Below are positions 1 to 12,697 of a stretch of DNA of 64,000 bases, piece by piece (within the stretch, counting starts at the first letter, position 1; the number at the start of each line of letters is the position of its first letter). The notes under the pieces were generated by a model. The model ran no database searches. It saw only the letters and a list, made by a program, of their open reading frames with translations, and was not told where the DNA came from. This stretch comes from Otis tarda. Lineage: Eukaryota > Chordata > Aves > Otidiformes > Otididae. The stretch lies in contig CM048553.1 in NCBI GenBank assembly GCA_026413225.1, positions 45,858,001 through 45,922,000 on the forward strand, in the 5' to 3' direction. The translations under genes were made by a program, and so were the position numbers.

Positions 1-2160
1 GCTGGGTAAGGACGCGGGGTGGGAGCCAGGCCTTGGCCTTCCCTCTGGCTTGCGGGGCCACATGCAGGGTTTGGCACCCAGGTTTGGGGCCACCTGAGGC
101 GGGCAGCCAGGCAGCCATGTCCTCCTGGCCTGAAGCAGCAAGGGGAGGTCAAGGCTGCATTGCAAGCAGCTACAATTTCAAATAAACGAGGTCGCGGTGG
201 TAACACCGATGATTAATGTGCACTTTCAAACCCGCACGTGAACGTCTTTTTAGTCCTTAAAAACGTCGCTTTGAAGTATGTGCCGTTCGTTATCTCCCTT
301 CTGTGGGGTAGGGGAGCTGACAGGTTTCGAATGAGATTTTAAATATCTTATTGCAGCACGCGCTGCAAAATCCTTTGTCACGTCCGACAGCACAGCCATT
401 CAAACCCAACAGCCGTGCTGATTTGTTTATTTGCACATAACGAGTCTCTTTGCCCTTACACCTCTACCCCAAAAACAGATTATGAAAACAACCCGGTAAA
501 GGACAGTGATTTCGGCAATGCTAGAAAGCCACCTGCAGAAGTCCTGCTTGCAGAGCGAGCCAGGCTCAGTGGCCCTGGCCATCGTGCCGATGCCCGGGGC
601 CAAGGGATGGCGAACGCAAGGTGGATGCAGTGCCCATCACACCCTTCTGCCTCTCTGCAACTCAAAAGCACCCGCTGCTCGTTGGAGTAGATGGGTAGGT
701 GGCCAGCAGTGCTGTCCTATGCCTCAGCTTTTCCTGTATCAATCACGCGTGTGGTTTTGCTTCTGACTTGCTCCAAATATCCATGAGCATCCATGCCCTG
801 AAGGACGGATACATAAGGGGAGAGGCTGTCTTCTTAAGAGAGGAGGACAGGGGAGGTCAAGAAGCCATCTGCTGTGGCAAGGATGGCTTGCAGAAGGGAA
901 ATGTCACCAGTGGGAAGGTATTTTGCTCTACCCTATGGGGATGCACTTCCATTTCCGTCTCCCTCCGGGACCCAGCAACTCCAGTGCTTTCCATCGCCCC
1001 GATCCAGGCCATTGTGAGGTCAGGGAAATGTCACTAGATCATGTCAGAGGGATGCTGCTGGCCAGTAACTGTCACCTACTGAAAATGGCATTTCACTTTG
1101 AAGCACGTATGGACACGATTTAGGAAGGGAGAGCACGTGCACTGCCATAGCCGTGCTAGTTGAATCAGAAATACAGATATCGGCATTTTATGGGTTATTT
1201 CTGGTTTTATCCAAGTTCTCTGCCTTCCCAGAAGTGAAATTGTCAGGTGAAAGGTGAATGACAGCATGAGGGTTGAGCAGATAAACCAATTTTTTGCCAT
1301 TGGAGGAGGTGTGGTGGGGAAGGTTTTTAAAGTATCAGGTACCCGGCTCCCAGGAGTTACCTTTACAAAAGTCCTTGCCTCTGAGATGGCTGGTGATGAG
1401 CATGGTTGAAGGCTCAAAACTCAACAGCCCTGTGCTCAAGTGAGGAAGGGAAGAGCACCTCACTGGGTGTTTACTATTCCCCTGTTCCCCCAGGACACAG
1501 TGACGTTAAATGATGTGGGGAAAGGGACGCAGGGGAGGGGGAGCGAGAAGCTGCGGAAGGTGGGGAGCACAAGGGTGTCTGGAATGTGTCAGACAAAAGC
1601 TACTTGCCCGTGGCTCTTGCGTCTCTCCAAAACACTGAACCACTGTTCTCCTCTACAGCAGGTTAGAAATCTGACAAATCCAGCCTGCGGTCTGGCCACC
1701 TTCAAGATTTTTTTTTTTTCATCTTTTTTTTTTTTTCTGATGAAGAGCCCTCATTGGTCTGCTTTTGGTGAACTGCCAAGCAATTCACATTAATTCGCCT
1801 GACCAGCTGTAAGAACCCGATTGCCCTCCCGCAGCCCTCATTACGCACCCTTCCTGCTGATCTAAATACCAGAAAGGTCAGGAGGGTGAGCTCCAGTAAA
1901 TTATTAGAGATACACCCTTAATTGCTGTGCTGTGCTGGCTTGTTCTCTTACATCTCTACGCTGTTTGGTCTGTTAAGGAAAGACTAGTTCCTTTGCTCCA
2001 AAAGAGAAAAGGGTAAAGAAAACCTAGGTGGGAAAAAATGGGCGAGGGGGGCTGATTCCCTCATGGCCAACCCCTCATAGACCTTCTTTGCATGATGGAC
2101 CTTGAAAAAGAAAATACTGCTTACTTTTATCAGTACTGGCTCATTCACTATGTGCATTTA
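1..2160. other. Intergenic segment, no recognised gene
   Basis: No exon with recognisable homology was found on either strand. The first 220 bases are noticeably more GC-rich and hold a 65-codon open frame running to a TAA at 214-216, but it resembles no protein I know. Short pyrimidine runs occur near 1,710-1,740. By vertebrate synteny the 3' end of COLQ would be expected on the plus strand near here. Its cysteine-rich C-terminal domain could not be found, so COLQ probably ends before base 1. Confidence 0.5.
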
Positions 2161-2876
2161 GAATCATAGAATCTTTAAGGTTGGAAGAGATCTCCAAGAT
2201 CATCAAGTCCAACCAAGTCCAACCATCAACCTAACACCACCATGCCTGCTAAAACATATCCTGAAGTGCCATGTTCTTCAAACACCTCCAGGAATGGTGA
2301 CTCCACCACTTCCTTGGGCAGGCTGTTCCAGTGCCTGACCACTCTTTCAGTAAAGAAGTTTTTCCTAATATCCAACCTAAACCTCCCCTGATGCAACTTG
2401 AGGCCATTTCCTCTTGTCCTGTCACAAGTTACTTGGGAGAAGAGACCAACACCCACCCACCTCCCTACAGCCTCCTTTCAGGTAGATGTAGAGAGCAATG
2501 AGGTCTCCCCTCAGCCTCTTCTTCTCCAGACTAAACAACCCCAGTTCCCTCAGCCACTCCTCATAAGACTTGTTCTCCAGACCCCTCACTAGCTTCGTTG
2601 CCCTTCTCTGGACACGCTCCAGCAACTCAACATCCTTCTTGTACTGAGGAGCCCAAAATTGCACACAGTATTCGAGGTGCGGCCTCACCAGTGCTCAGTA
2701 CAGGGGCACAATCAATTTCCTACTCCTGCTCACCACACTGTTCCTGATACAAGCCAGGATGCTGTTGGCCTTCTTGGCCACCTGGACACACTGCTGGCTC
2801 ATGTTCAGCCAGCTGTCAACCAGCACCCCCAGGTCCCTTTCCACCGGGCAGCTTTCCAGTCACTCTTCCCCAGTTT
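2161..2876 (-). mobile_element. CR1 LINE fragment, reverse orientation, 5'-truncated
   Basis: The left end begins with the complement of the CR1 3' terminus (GAATCATAGAATC, then GGTTGGAAGAGATCTCCAAG). Read on the minus strand it keeps broken pieces of the end of the CR1 reverse-transcriptase ORF: residues like [29 protein letters not shown] and [15 protein letters not shown], spread over at least two frames. The copy is about 0.7 kb, lacks the endonuclease and most of the reverse transcriptase, and cannot be active. The right edge is approximate, because CR1 similarity fades near 2,870. Confidence 0.9.
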
Positions 2877-5800
2877 CACATGTCCAGAGCCTTTACTATT
2901 GCACTTGCTTGAGAGAGGTGCTGAAACAGCTGTCCCTGCAAAAGCCTGGTCTGTGCAGGGCTTTACATGGTGCTTGCACCATCATGGCTCTACACGTGTT
3001 TTCACTGAGCAGCGGTGGGTTCTTCCAGGGACTCAAGCTGAGTGGCTGTTGCCCAGCAGATTGGTTTTTAACTGCAGAGCATCTACGCTGAGGTTACTAA
3101 AAAGTGAAAAATTCCTGGCTGCTACAATATTTCCAGCCCACCCCATTGGGCGCTGCATCCTCCCCGTGCACACAACCCCAACCGCATCATCCCCCCGGAG
3201 TGGCTGGAGTCCGGGAGCCAGCACGCTGGTATCTTGCAAATTGTTCCCCATCTGACTTCCCCACTCCTGAGGATACTCAGCTTTCCAGGGCATCTAGACA
3301 GCAATTTGTGTTTTTATTGTCTTTAGTGAGGAACGCAGCTGCGGCTGTCCTCTTTGCTTTGGGCTGTGGATTTTTTAACCCATTGCCATGGTAAATGGAG
3401 TTGAGGAAAGAGCAAGAAAACTGTGAAGAATGATCCAAGCCAAGAAGATGTTGTAGAGGAAAGGTGTAGAATTAGAAATGCATGGTTTCTCTATGAAGTT
3501 TTAAACTACCAAAAAATGTTAGTTAAAAATCTATACAGAATGGATATCCTGCTGCTCCCCCAGATCTTGACATCCTCCTTTAGAAGTCAGTGGTTCCTTT
3601 GGCAGTAAGAAATCAAGCACATAAATAGCGATGAAGATCTGGGCTATGCAAAATCCAGCTCGCTAATTAGCAGCCTTCCCTGGTGGCATTGCCTGCTCCA
3701 AAACATGAACTTACATTTTAAAAAGTCATCAAACAACCCCCAAATCCATCCTCCTCAAGGAAGATCATGTGTTAAGTGTGAGGAAGAATACGTTGATGCA
3801 CTATCATCTTCCTGGTCCTGCAAGCAGGCAAGTTTTGAAGTCTCTGTTGCCCGTGACACCCCAAGGAGTGGTATCGTGTCATGTTGCTGGGTGCTGTGCA
3901 GTAACAGTGGAACATCTCCAGGCTTGACAGTGATGAGCATTTATTAAAGTGATGGCACATTACGTTTGTGAGCAGCATACTGAAATACAATGGAAATATT
4001 TGACGGCTCAGCAAACTGAGGGTGACGCAAGGGGCTGGATTCACCATGGATCACTTCACCTGAAGCTCTGTAGATATTTCCATCCATCCTCCCTTTTTTC
4101 TGACCCTCAAAGCCCAGCACGAAGCATTTATCCTACTGCATGCAGGTAAAAAAACCACCAGCTGATTTTGAAAGAAGTTGATTTTCCTTGAAAGTTTCTG
4201 AAGCACAGGCTGCGTACACATCTAATATTTGGTGCCCTTTTGAAAACAGTATGACTCATCTCAAATATAGACGCAATGGTAGGAATGAAGAGTTGTGAAC
4301 TTTGTTTAGGGCCAGCCAGCCATGGCCAGAGATGAGGCTTAGCAAACCCAGGCTGGAGGCCGGGATGGGAGAAATCAGGTGGAGAGCACCGGACAGCTTC
4401 TGCCCTTGCATCTTTTTTTGGACAAAGAGGTTGACGTGCCACAGCTCCTGCCTTTTTCACCAGCAAGTTATCTGCCAACACTCTATATGACTGGACCCGT
4501 GTATTCAGGAGCAGACTATGTGGCCAGGCAAGCCAAGTGTGGGATATATTATGAGCTGGTTCATTAAGAACTGAAAGGTGATTTTGCAAAGACCTGAATG
4601 TCACAAGGCACCATATCTTCAGGCAAACAAACAGGATTTTTTTTTCTTCAATTTGCGATCGTTTATGATATTGAAAGGGCACAGAGCTGTCCCCGATTTT
4701 CAGATTAATTGCTCCACTAGTATAAAAGATATTCTCATAATAGTCCCAAATTAGTTGATTGCTTGAAGTGCCAGAATCCTTAATGCTTTGCTATTTTAAA
4801 CATATGGAAATTGATTCAACACTTACCATCTATTTAGAGATGTAAATTTATTGAAAAAGATGCCACTTCTTCCTAAGCTTCAGGCAAGCTCTGATACTTA
4901 GCTTTCTGGGCACAAGCAGGTTTTTACGAGGACTTGTGATTTTAACTACAGTGATTTATTTTCCTTCTAAAGGCTGGAAGAAGCAGAGGAAAATTGACCG
5001 TATCGTCTACAGAGAAAAAAAAAAGAAAAAACACTGGTGTGAATTGACACAGATAGGGCAGTATCTAGCTCATCATACCCCGAGGGTCTTCTCCCAAGCG
5101 CGGACACTGGCCCAGACCTTGCCCTAACTTCGGCTGCAATTGCTCTGTCAGTAGGCCCACACTGATGTTAGAAGCATCACTTATTTCTCTTACAGTCTTT
5201 AGGGGGAAAAGTGATGAAAAACTGAGCACAGGCAGTGACAGCGATGACATTGGTCAAGTCAACACCCCATGGCAAAGGAAGCTCCCCCTCCTTCCCCAAT
5301 GCAGCCTAAAAGCAAAATGCATAGATCATTCATCTGCAATTAAAAGCTCTTCTCTGAAAGTCAGACTGGTTCCCAACTTCAGTCCGTCGGGATACCTTCC
5401 TGTACGGGCAAGCCTTGCGTTGATGTCGAGGGCATAAGGCTGCTGTTAGGATCAGATGACAAAATCTGCAGCCTGGTCCTAGGCTCTGCTGCTGACAGCC
5501 TTTTTTTTTTATTTGGCATACTCCCCTTAGCACCTTATAAAGTGGAGATTTGTGTCTATTACATAAGAATGCTGTTGATGCCTTAAAGCTTGTGAAAATA
5601 CGAGTTTCTCCTGTGGAAAAAGATTTAAAAAAAAAAAAAAAAAGTTGTCTCAGCTATTTGATCATGTGTTATTATTCAGCATGATTCATATATTAATACC
5701 ATACTGAATGTCTCTATAAAGCCTAATATTATGCTTCTGGGATTAAGCAATATTTCTTAATGTCTTTCTTATCCCAGTATTTTTGCAGAGAAGCTGGAAC

Positions 5801-7711
5801 AGGGCCAGTTGACGCAAGGTACCTACAGATTAGTGGTTAGCTCAAGCCAGGAGAGCACTGACAAAAGTGAATGCTCCAACCATCCCCGCTTACCCTGCTT
5901 TGGTTTGCATCATGGAGAGAGCACATGAAGTGGATTCCTCTCCGATGAAAGGTGGATGATGTGCATGTTGCAATCTCAGCACTCTTCTGCATTATGGATC
6001 TGCTCCCGGGCTGTACTACTTGCTAGCATAGACACAGCTACAGCATAGTTACTGCACCTTAAAAATTCCTTGATGGCGTTTGGGAAGTGAGTTCACTGGC
6101 TGCATTAAGTAACGACCAAACGTGGTATCTTCACTGGCTAATGTTTAATCAGCGGCTTTATACTCTTGTTTATACCAGTTGGTTTAGGATGCCGAGTCTG
6201 ACTTCAGTAGCATGGAAGAAAAATCTGGCTCCGTTCCTGAGGTAAAGCACCTTAGTCTGTTGCGTAAGCCTGAAAGAATTAATTTGGAAAAAGGTAGGGT
6301 TACCACAGAGCTTGTTTTAGGAAGTAGAGTCTGCTGCTGTTGAGTGGTCCTCATCCCCATCCCTATCCCTATCCTTCCCTTCCGCCTTTGCTCTCCACCA
6401 TCCAGACCCAAGCGACCAGCTCTCTTCCCTAATCATGCAATGACTGCGTACCTAAATATGCTTCTTACATCGTGGAGGAGAGAATGACAACCACCAGCAT
6501 CTCTCAGGGCACTCAAAGCCTCTCCCCATGCCGGTGACCTCTCATGTCAGTTGTGTTGGGCTGCTATGGGGCTACGGTGGGACCCAGCTGACAAGACCAT
6601 GTGGCTGGCCTTACTGGATGGACACTCACCTTTGTGTCCCCTCCACTTCAGTCCCATCAACAGCCTTGCTGTCATCTCCTCTGTGCAAACCACTCCCAAA
6701 CCTCTCCTCCCATTCAGCTTCCCAAAACACAAGGGGCACAGCCTGTGGCTCTGGCGTAACTGAAAATTTTGGTAGACGTCCCATAAGCTTACAAAGTTTT
6801 GGCCGCCTCTGTTAGGTGTGATGAGGGTCCAGGTCTCGTGTCGCAGGCTCTGTGCTCCTAGCAGACTGCCACAATCCTGAGACTTATTTGAAGCATCAGA
6901 ATAAAACCCATGCTGCTCACTGAAATATTTGATTGCTGTTTTCCTGAGCAGATGCTTGTTTATTTTTGTTAGTGATTATAATGTCTGGCAGTAGGAAAAT
7001 GTTAAGGAGTTGTCAGAGCTATGGAGGAAAAAGCCAACTCCCAAGTTACGAAAGGGTGATGGCAGAATTTATGGGCTGGCTGAGGTTGCAAAGAAGTGGA
7101 CAATTATATCTTACTTGCAACACGCTGGGAACATTTTCCTTCAGATCAGGCCCTGTACAAGTGTGCCTCAAAGTCTTATGCACAAGGTCCTAGAACAAAG
7201 TGAGCTGGTCTAGGAAGAAACACAGGTCAAGATTTTCACGCAAAACCTTCAACATGGCACTTAGTGCATTTTTACACTCTGCCCTTCAGAAAGCCCTGTT
7301 TTTACAAAAATTCAGGAGAATTAAAATCACTGGCAGATGTACCAGAACCTACGGATTCCGTGGGATTTCAAGTCATTTACACCATTCCGTCGAAGATATC
7401 CCATCAGTTGTCTCATTTAGATTGTCAGTGCCATTTTTAAACCACACAGTTCAATTAAATCCAACAGCACACAGAAAAAAAAATCCATCAGCCTTGCTCC
7501 AGCCCCTGCTTCCACCAGCATCCATCCAAAAAGTCAGGGAAACATTGGTACCCCTGCTACACACACAGCACACAAATTCAGTGGCAGAGCTCAATGAAAC
7601 TTAGCAGGGCCAAACATCTCACCAAAACCCTTGTGCAAATCCCTTTGGCAAGGTATTTTTTTAACCCACTTTTTCTCCAAACACTACTTCTCCCAGCCAC
7701 AGGGCAATGGT
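2877..7711. other. Intergenic segment, no recognised gene
   Basis: Both strands hold only short open frames without family features or convincing exon structure. The composition is mixed, with several poly-A/poly-T runs (for example about 5,624-5,643). A small pyrimidine-rich CCCTAT-type repeat lies near 6,350-6,380. Possible plus-strand polyadenylation hexamers occur but cannot be tied to a transcript. If COLQ has a long 3' UTR, part of it could lie here; nothing seen proves that. Confidence 0.45.
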
Positions 7712-7728
7712 AACAATGAATTTTGTGT

Positions 7729-7734
7729 TTTATT
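7729..7734 (-). terminator. Candidate distal poly(A) signal AATAAA for EAF1
   Basis: A canonical AATAAA is read on the minus strand. The sequence downstream on that strand is moderately GU-rich (through about 7,690). It would define the longest EAF1 3' UTR considered here. Confidence 0.35.
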
Positions 7735-8135
7735 TACAGCCATGCTGTGAGCTCAGGCCATGGCTGCACAAGAGCATCCTCAATGCAACACAGCAGCAGC
7801 CTGAGGTGCTTCACCGTCTCACATCTCACACTTGTTTGCTTACTGTCCGAAGGAACAATGTTCAGCCCCTGTGAAGGCAAAGCCAAGGAGGGGGAGGAAG
7901 ATGGGTCCATTCATGAGGTCTTTTGTCATTTACAATTAATTTAAAGCAAGGCTGAATACAGCTTAATGCATTTATAACATTTTAACACCCACACTCTTTC
8001 TTGTAAATTTCTGCAGGACTTTGGCCTCAGAAAGCATGCACGTGCTAAAAATAATACAATTATGAAAGAAAGAAAGGAAGGGAGTGTAAGCAGTGGGAAA
8101 AGGAAGAAAAAGCTAAACAGATACCCTTCCATTTA

Positions 8136-8143
8136 TATATACA
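8136..8143 (-). promoter_or_regulatory. Pumilio-type motif UGUAUAUA
   Basis: A perfect match to the PUM1/PUM2 consensus UGUANAUA in EAF1 sense orientation, inside the probable 3' UTR. Functional only if the long 3' UTR is real. Confidence 0.35.
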
Positions 8144-9244
8144 CACCCTTCTCACATACAGCAGAGGTAGTTATCAGCTAACTAACTCTTAGTTCGTTAA
8201 TCAGCTTATCTCTTGAGAACAGGGTTTGAGTGTACGATGTGAGTAACAATCAACTACTTTAAATTCACATCTGTCCCAACAATTTGCCAACACAGCAGCT
8301 TTTGTTTTTAAGGCAAGCAGCAGCAATGCTCTTTTCCCTTTGATATTACATGTATTTGTGTGCGTATAAAAAAACCTGCAAATAACCAGGTAGATTCGAC
8401 ATTCATCAGTAGGAGCTGAACCTCAGACCCTCAAGAGTTCCCAGGAGAAGCCTTCATCCCATCAAGAAGCCCATTGCTGGGCAGCTGTGTTTTCCATAGG
8501 ATCTCTCGGACTCAGCAGCTAGCAGGAAATGCACGGCATGCTGAACAATGAAGCATGGGTAGTTACTGAAATTAAGTGTTCGCCATTACAAGTAATTCCA
8601 GGCTACATTTCTCTTAGTTTCTAAATTTAAAAAAAAAAAACAAACCAAAACAAAAAAAAACCCATGCATGGATTGTAGAACTTCATTTTTTAAAATTCAA
8701 ATAAATGGACTTTGAAGGAGGAAAAAAAAGACTATAAAGCTTTGCACAGCCAACTGTTTCTATACATAGCTATAAACAGGCATATAGCTAGTCTATAAAA
8801 AAGCAAACTGTGCAAATCAATGTAGGCACAGATTCTTCAAAACAGGTGTACTACCCACAGTTAAGCTCTGAGGTCTTCCAAGCCATGCAGAAGAAAACAA
8901 GCATTGTCCTGTCAGTCCGCCTTCTCAACAAAATTGGTTCAGCCAAGACTTAGGACAGGAACAGGATGCTTTGGTGGAACACGACAGGGTCGTGCTGCGT
9001 GTTCTTACAAACGCGTGACTCTCACCCAGGGGACTGGGAGACATTTTGTCTGGAGGTTTAGCTGCAGCGACTCAAGTCATGGGGCTGGTCAGCCCTCAGG
9101 GGTGGAACAAGGGCAGAGGCGGGTGGAAGCTTTTCTGCACGACTGAACTTTGAAACACCAGCTTGGGCATTCCTGCGATCATATTTTAAGGTGTCCAAGA
9201 TGGACAAGCAGGTGAGTGAATCTCTCCTTTTGAAACAAAACCTT

Positions 9245-9250
9245 TTTATT
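9245..9250 (-). terminator. Candidate proximal poly(A) signal AATAAA for EAF1
   Basis: AATAAA on the minus strand lies between a U-rich upstream tract and a GU-rich downstream tract (GGTTTTGTTT). This is the usual layout of a vertebrate cleavage site, and would place the EAF1 3' end near 9,225. Confidence 0.4.
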
Positions 9251-11115
9251 TAAAAAAATTAGTAACTATAGTTGAAATTATGACAATTCTAATTGAATCA
9301 ATTTAAATTAATTATTGACTATTACTCCTAGAGCAATTCTAATTATGGGAAAAGTCCTAAGCAGGCCATGTTTGCTGCTGAAGTTTTAAGCAAAGTCAAA
9401 CCACTGAAATGGATGAAGTCACTAAACAATCACCAGAAACCAAAGCTGGCTTGAACTGCTACCCTCGCTGTAGCCAGCAGGCAGCCTTCCCATGAATGCA
9501 AAGAAATAGTTACTTAAGTTTCAGTTCATTCAGATAATTGCATTCCATATGCACTGTTAATTCACATTTAAACTAATGGGTACATATAAGATGTTCCTAC
9601 TTTATGTGGAAAAAGTAGCGTAAGGTGGCAAGAGCTGCAAGTGCTAAAATCTTGCAGGATTAGAACCTGCCAGGAATAATCAGGAATTTTTGGTTTTTTT
9701 CCAGGTTTAATCAAAACATATTTTAGTCAACTTATTTCTCCAGCATGTTAAAGATACTGCCAACTAATTAAAAGAATTCTGAATAACTACTTTTCTGCAA
9801 GTAACTCGAATTCCAATCTCTATCTGAATAAAATTTGCTGTACATCATGAACAAATGAAGAACCATCTAACAGGAACGGATAGACAACTTTTACTATTTC
9901 TTAGTATACGAAACATAAAATTTTAAGAGCCCCAATCAAAATGTCAGGCTGGTAATGGCTTTAAAACACACTCATGTGTATTTAGAAAAAGGAAAAAACT
10001 GGCAGCCACTCTTTCTGATCTTATGAGTTGCCTGCTGAAGTCTCCCTGTGGCTCACCGTCACGAAACACATGCCACATATCTGTGAGAGATGTGGGAAAG
10101 GTGGAGATCCCAGAGAGCTTCTCTGGCAAGAGATGCTGGGAGCTGCTTGGGACACAGAGACAGGGAGGGGACAGGCTGGTCACACACGTGTAGGGACTGC
10201 CCTGCTTCCCGCTCTTAAGTGGGCTGCAGGCCACCGCGTCACTCATGAGGCCCGTGGGCAGCCAGGTACTGTAGTCTGTGTGTGGGGTGTGCAGCTAAAC
10301 AGCTCATGAACAACAGGTTGGCCACCCTTGATACGATGCATCTCCAGGGAGCACGAAGGATGGCCAAACGTAGTTTAAAAGCTGTGTGTAATTGTGTGAA
10401 AAAAAGAAAAAAAAAAAAAAGTCGATTGCATTACCAAGAGAGGGGAAGAAATCTTTTAGGGAGGGATAGCATGGAAACACGACCTAGAGTACAGATACAA
10501 AACAAAGCAGAAATTGATTATCTGAATGAAGCCTTCCCACTTGCTGATCTAAACCATAATTAAATTGACGATTCAAATCAATGTAGTCCGATGTTGTCTT
10601 ATCCCTTAAGTTTCATCTGTTTTTAATATCAATATTCATATATTTACCTAATCGGTAAACATCCTATGACATGTCCTGGATTTTAGAATGCATGAGCAGC
10701 CAGTGAATGATAAGCGATGAAAATACTGCACTGCTGCTTTTCCATTTAAGCGTAAATAATGTCAACAGAACTCAGGAATAAGCTGCAGTAATGGGGAAAT
10801 GGCATCAGAGAAATGTCTCCCTGCTTATTCAAATCTTAAGCTGGGGAAAAGTCAGGAGCAGTATTAGCATTAATTAGATTGCCAACTACCAAGCAGATCT
10901 GCCACACCACAGTGTAAAATCCCAAATTGGTACAAGCTTTTTAGAACAGAGCACTTTCACTGTCGGAGGAGCAACACGGGGGGAAAAAAAAAAAAAGGAG
11001 GAAAAAAAAAAGGAAAGCAATTGTGGATTTACATCAAGTATATTTCATAATTGCATGTTAAAAATACGTACCCACATCATAAAACACTTTTTAAAAAAAC
11101 AAGTATTTTTAAATG

Positions 11116-11123
11116 TATGTACA
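11116..11123 (-). promoter_or_regulatory. Pumilio-type motif UGUACAUA
   Basis: A perfect UGUANAUA match on the minus strand in a very AU-rich part of the probable EAF1 3' UTR. Confidence 0.4.
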
Positions 11124-12266
11124 ATAATGCAAAAATATGCGTAAATATGTATCTAATGCAAAAAAATAAACCATTTAATAAAATCTCCCTTCAAATGTCC
11201 CCTTCAACACCTTAGGGAAAAAAAAAAAAAGGAAAGAGCTCTGTAAACAAACAGGAGTTAAAACACCAGCTAACTGACAGAAAAAAAAAAAAGCAGTGCA
11301 AAGCAGACACTTAAGAATGGAGAGGCATCCAATTCAGCTTCCTATTCCCCTGGATTACACAACTATAGCACCACTTATCCTATGACAGTTGAATTTTGCT
11401 TTTAAAAAGTCAGTCTCATGTTCAAGGCGTAAGAGGCTGCCTGTGGCACTCATTTTCTATGGAAGCAAAAAATGTTAAAGATAATTCAACCAAGCACCCT
11501 TTAAACCCCCTTAAACAGGGGTGAATTTCACCCTATGCAAATATTTCATGTTCTGTATAATCCTGTCAAGCGCAGAGATCCCATCCAACAAACAATACGA
11601 ACTAAAATCTACCTGGACAACTGTAGTGGGAGAGAGACCGCTGCTGTTTCACAACTGTTCAGTCATCTCTTCTTTCTGCATTCTCTAGGAAACCGCAAAC
11701 AAGGCTCTGGTCTTAGAATTTCAGTAAGTCCAGTATCTTGTATTTGTGACATCACAATTTCACTAGTAATTGTATAATACTCCTAAGTATTTCTGAATGT
11801 CTGAGTTGAACGAGACACTTCAGTCACTCAAGAAAATGCTGATCTGGTACTTATTTGGATGCATTCAGGTGACTGATGTACATCCTTTGTCTCGCGAGAG
11901 TAACTACCCTCAGAGTACAGTGGGCTGTACGTGAAATACAGCTCTTGTTTGCAAAAGCAATCGGAAGAGGTTTCAGTATTGCTCCCTACAGGAAAGGCGG
12001 CAGGAATTGAAGCTCTGTTTAAAAAACCTGCTCATAAGGCACTGGTGCAGCAAAGTTTGTGACGAACATGGTTTTATGATTCCTCTTTTCCAACTGTTTA
12101 AAAATCAGTCCATTAAATCAACCATAAATAGCAATAAAAACATTAGGAAAGTCCCAAACCAAAGAAATCAACTTAGCATTGAAACTTCATTTATGACAGT
12201 CTCACTTCAGTGCACGCACTTGCTCCTGCATGTTTTTTTAAAGTAATTGTTGGCTCATGCTCACCC

Positions 12267-12274
12267 TATATACA
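12267..12274 (-). promoter_or_regulatory. Pumilio-type motif UGUAUAUA
   Basis: A perfect UGUANAUA match on the minus strand, about 380 nt downstream of the EAF1 stop codon. It lies in the 3' UTR under any of the considered ends. Confidence 0.45.
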
Positions 12275-12650
12275 AAAATCCCCCCCCTCAAGTCATGATG
12301 GGCTGGATATCTTCTACAAACAAGAAATTTTTAGACAACATCATAAAGTTACATATTAAACTTACAGATGATGGACAGGAACATAATATTGGTTTACCCA
12401 CTGTACATATCTATTTAAAGATTTAAAAGAATAAGAATATACACAAAATATACACTTAATTCACAAAGTAAACAGCCCTCAACATCTGCTGTCTTGTAGG
12501 GCTATGCATTTCTTCTATTAAAATTCCACACATGGAAGTATCTCTGTGTCAGCTCCTCTTCGTAAGCAATAGGATCACTTCAAGGTAAATTAGTTCTTCC
12601 CATTCCCCTGGATTACTGTATATGTAACAGAAACAGCAAAAGCTCAGCCT

Positions 12651-12697
12651 CTAGTCATCACTGTCGCTCCCAGACTCGCTCAACTGCAAGTCATTTC
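12651..12697 (-). CDS. EAF1: EAF1 coding exon 6 (last)
   Basis: The acceptor CCATAG is followed by GA completing Arg244, then residues 245-258 ([14 protein letters not shown]) and TAG at 12,653-12,651. This short acidic tail is the conserved end of the EAF transactivation region. The 3' UTR continues in the same exon. Confidence 0.96.

Larger units (their letters stand above)
7712..12650 (-). other. EAF1: Probable EAF1 3' UTR (extent uncertain)
   Basis: This is the sequence directly downstream of the EAF1 stop codon on the minus strand. It is AU-rich, contains no CR1, and has no coding frame of note. It ends at candidate AATAAA signals on the minus strand (9,250-9,245 and 7,734-7,729). Three UGUANAUA motifs lie in the sense orientation. 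A 3' UTR of 3.4 or 4.9 kb would be long but not exceptional. Without transcript data the boundary is a guess: the true cleavage site may be much closer to the stop codon. Confidence 0.4.

Noticed and set aside
6350-6380. CCCTAT-type repeat as an interstitial telomere
   Set aside because: The unit is not the vertebrate CCCTAA repeat and only about three imperfect copies exist.
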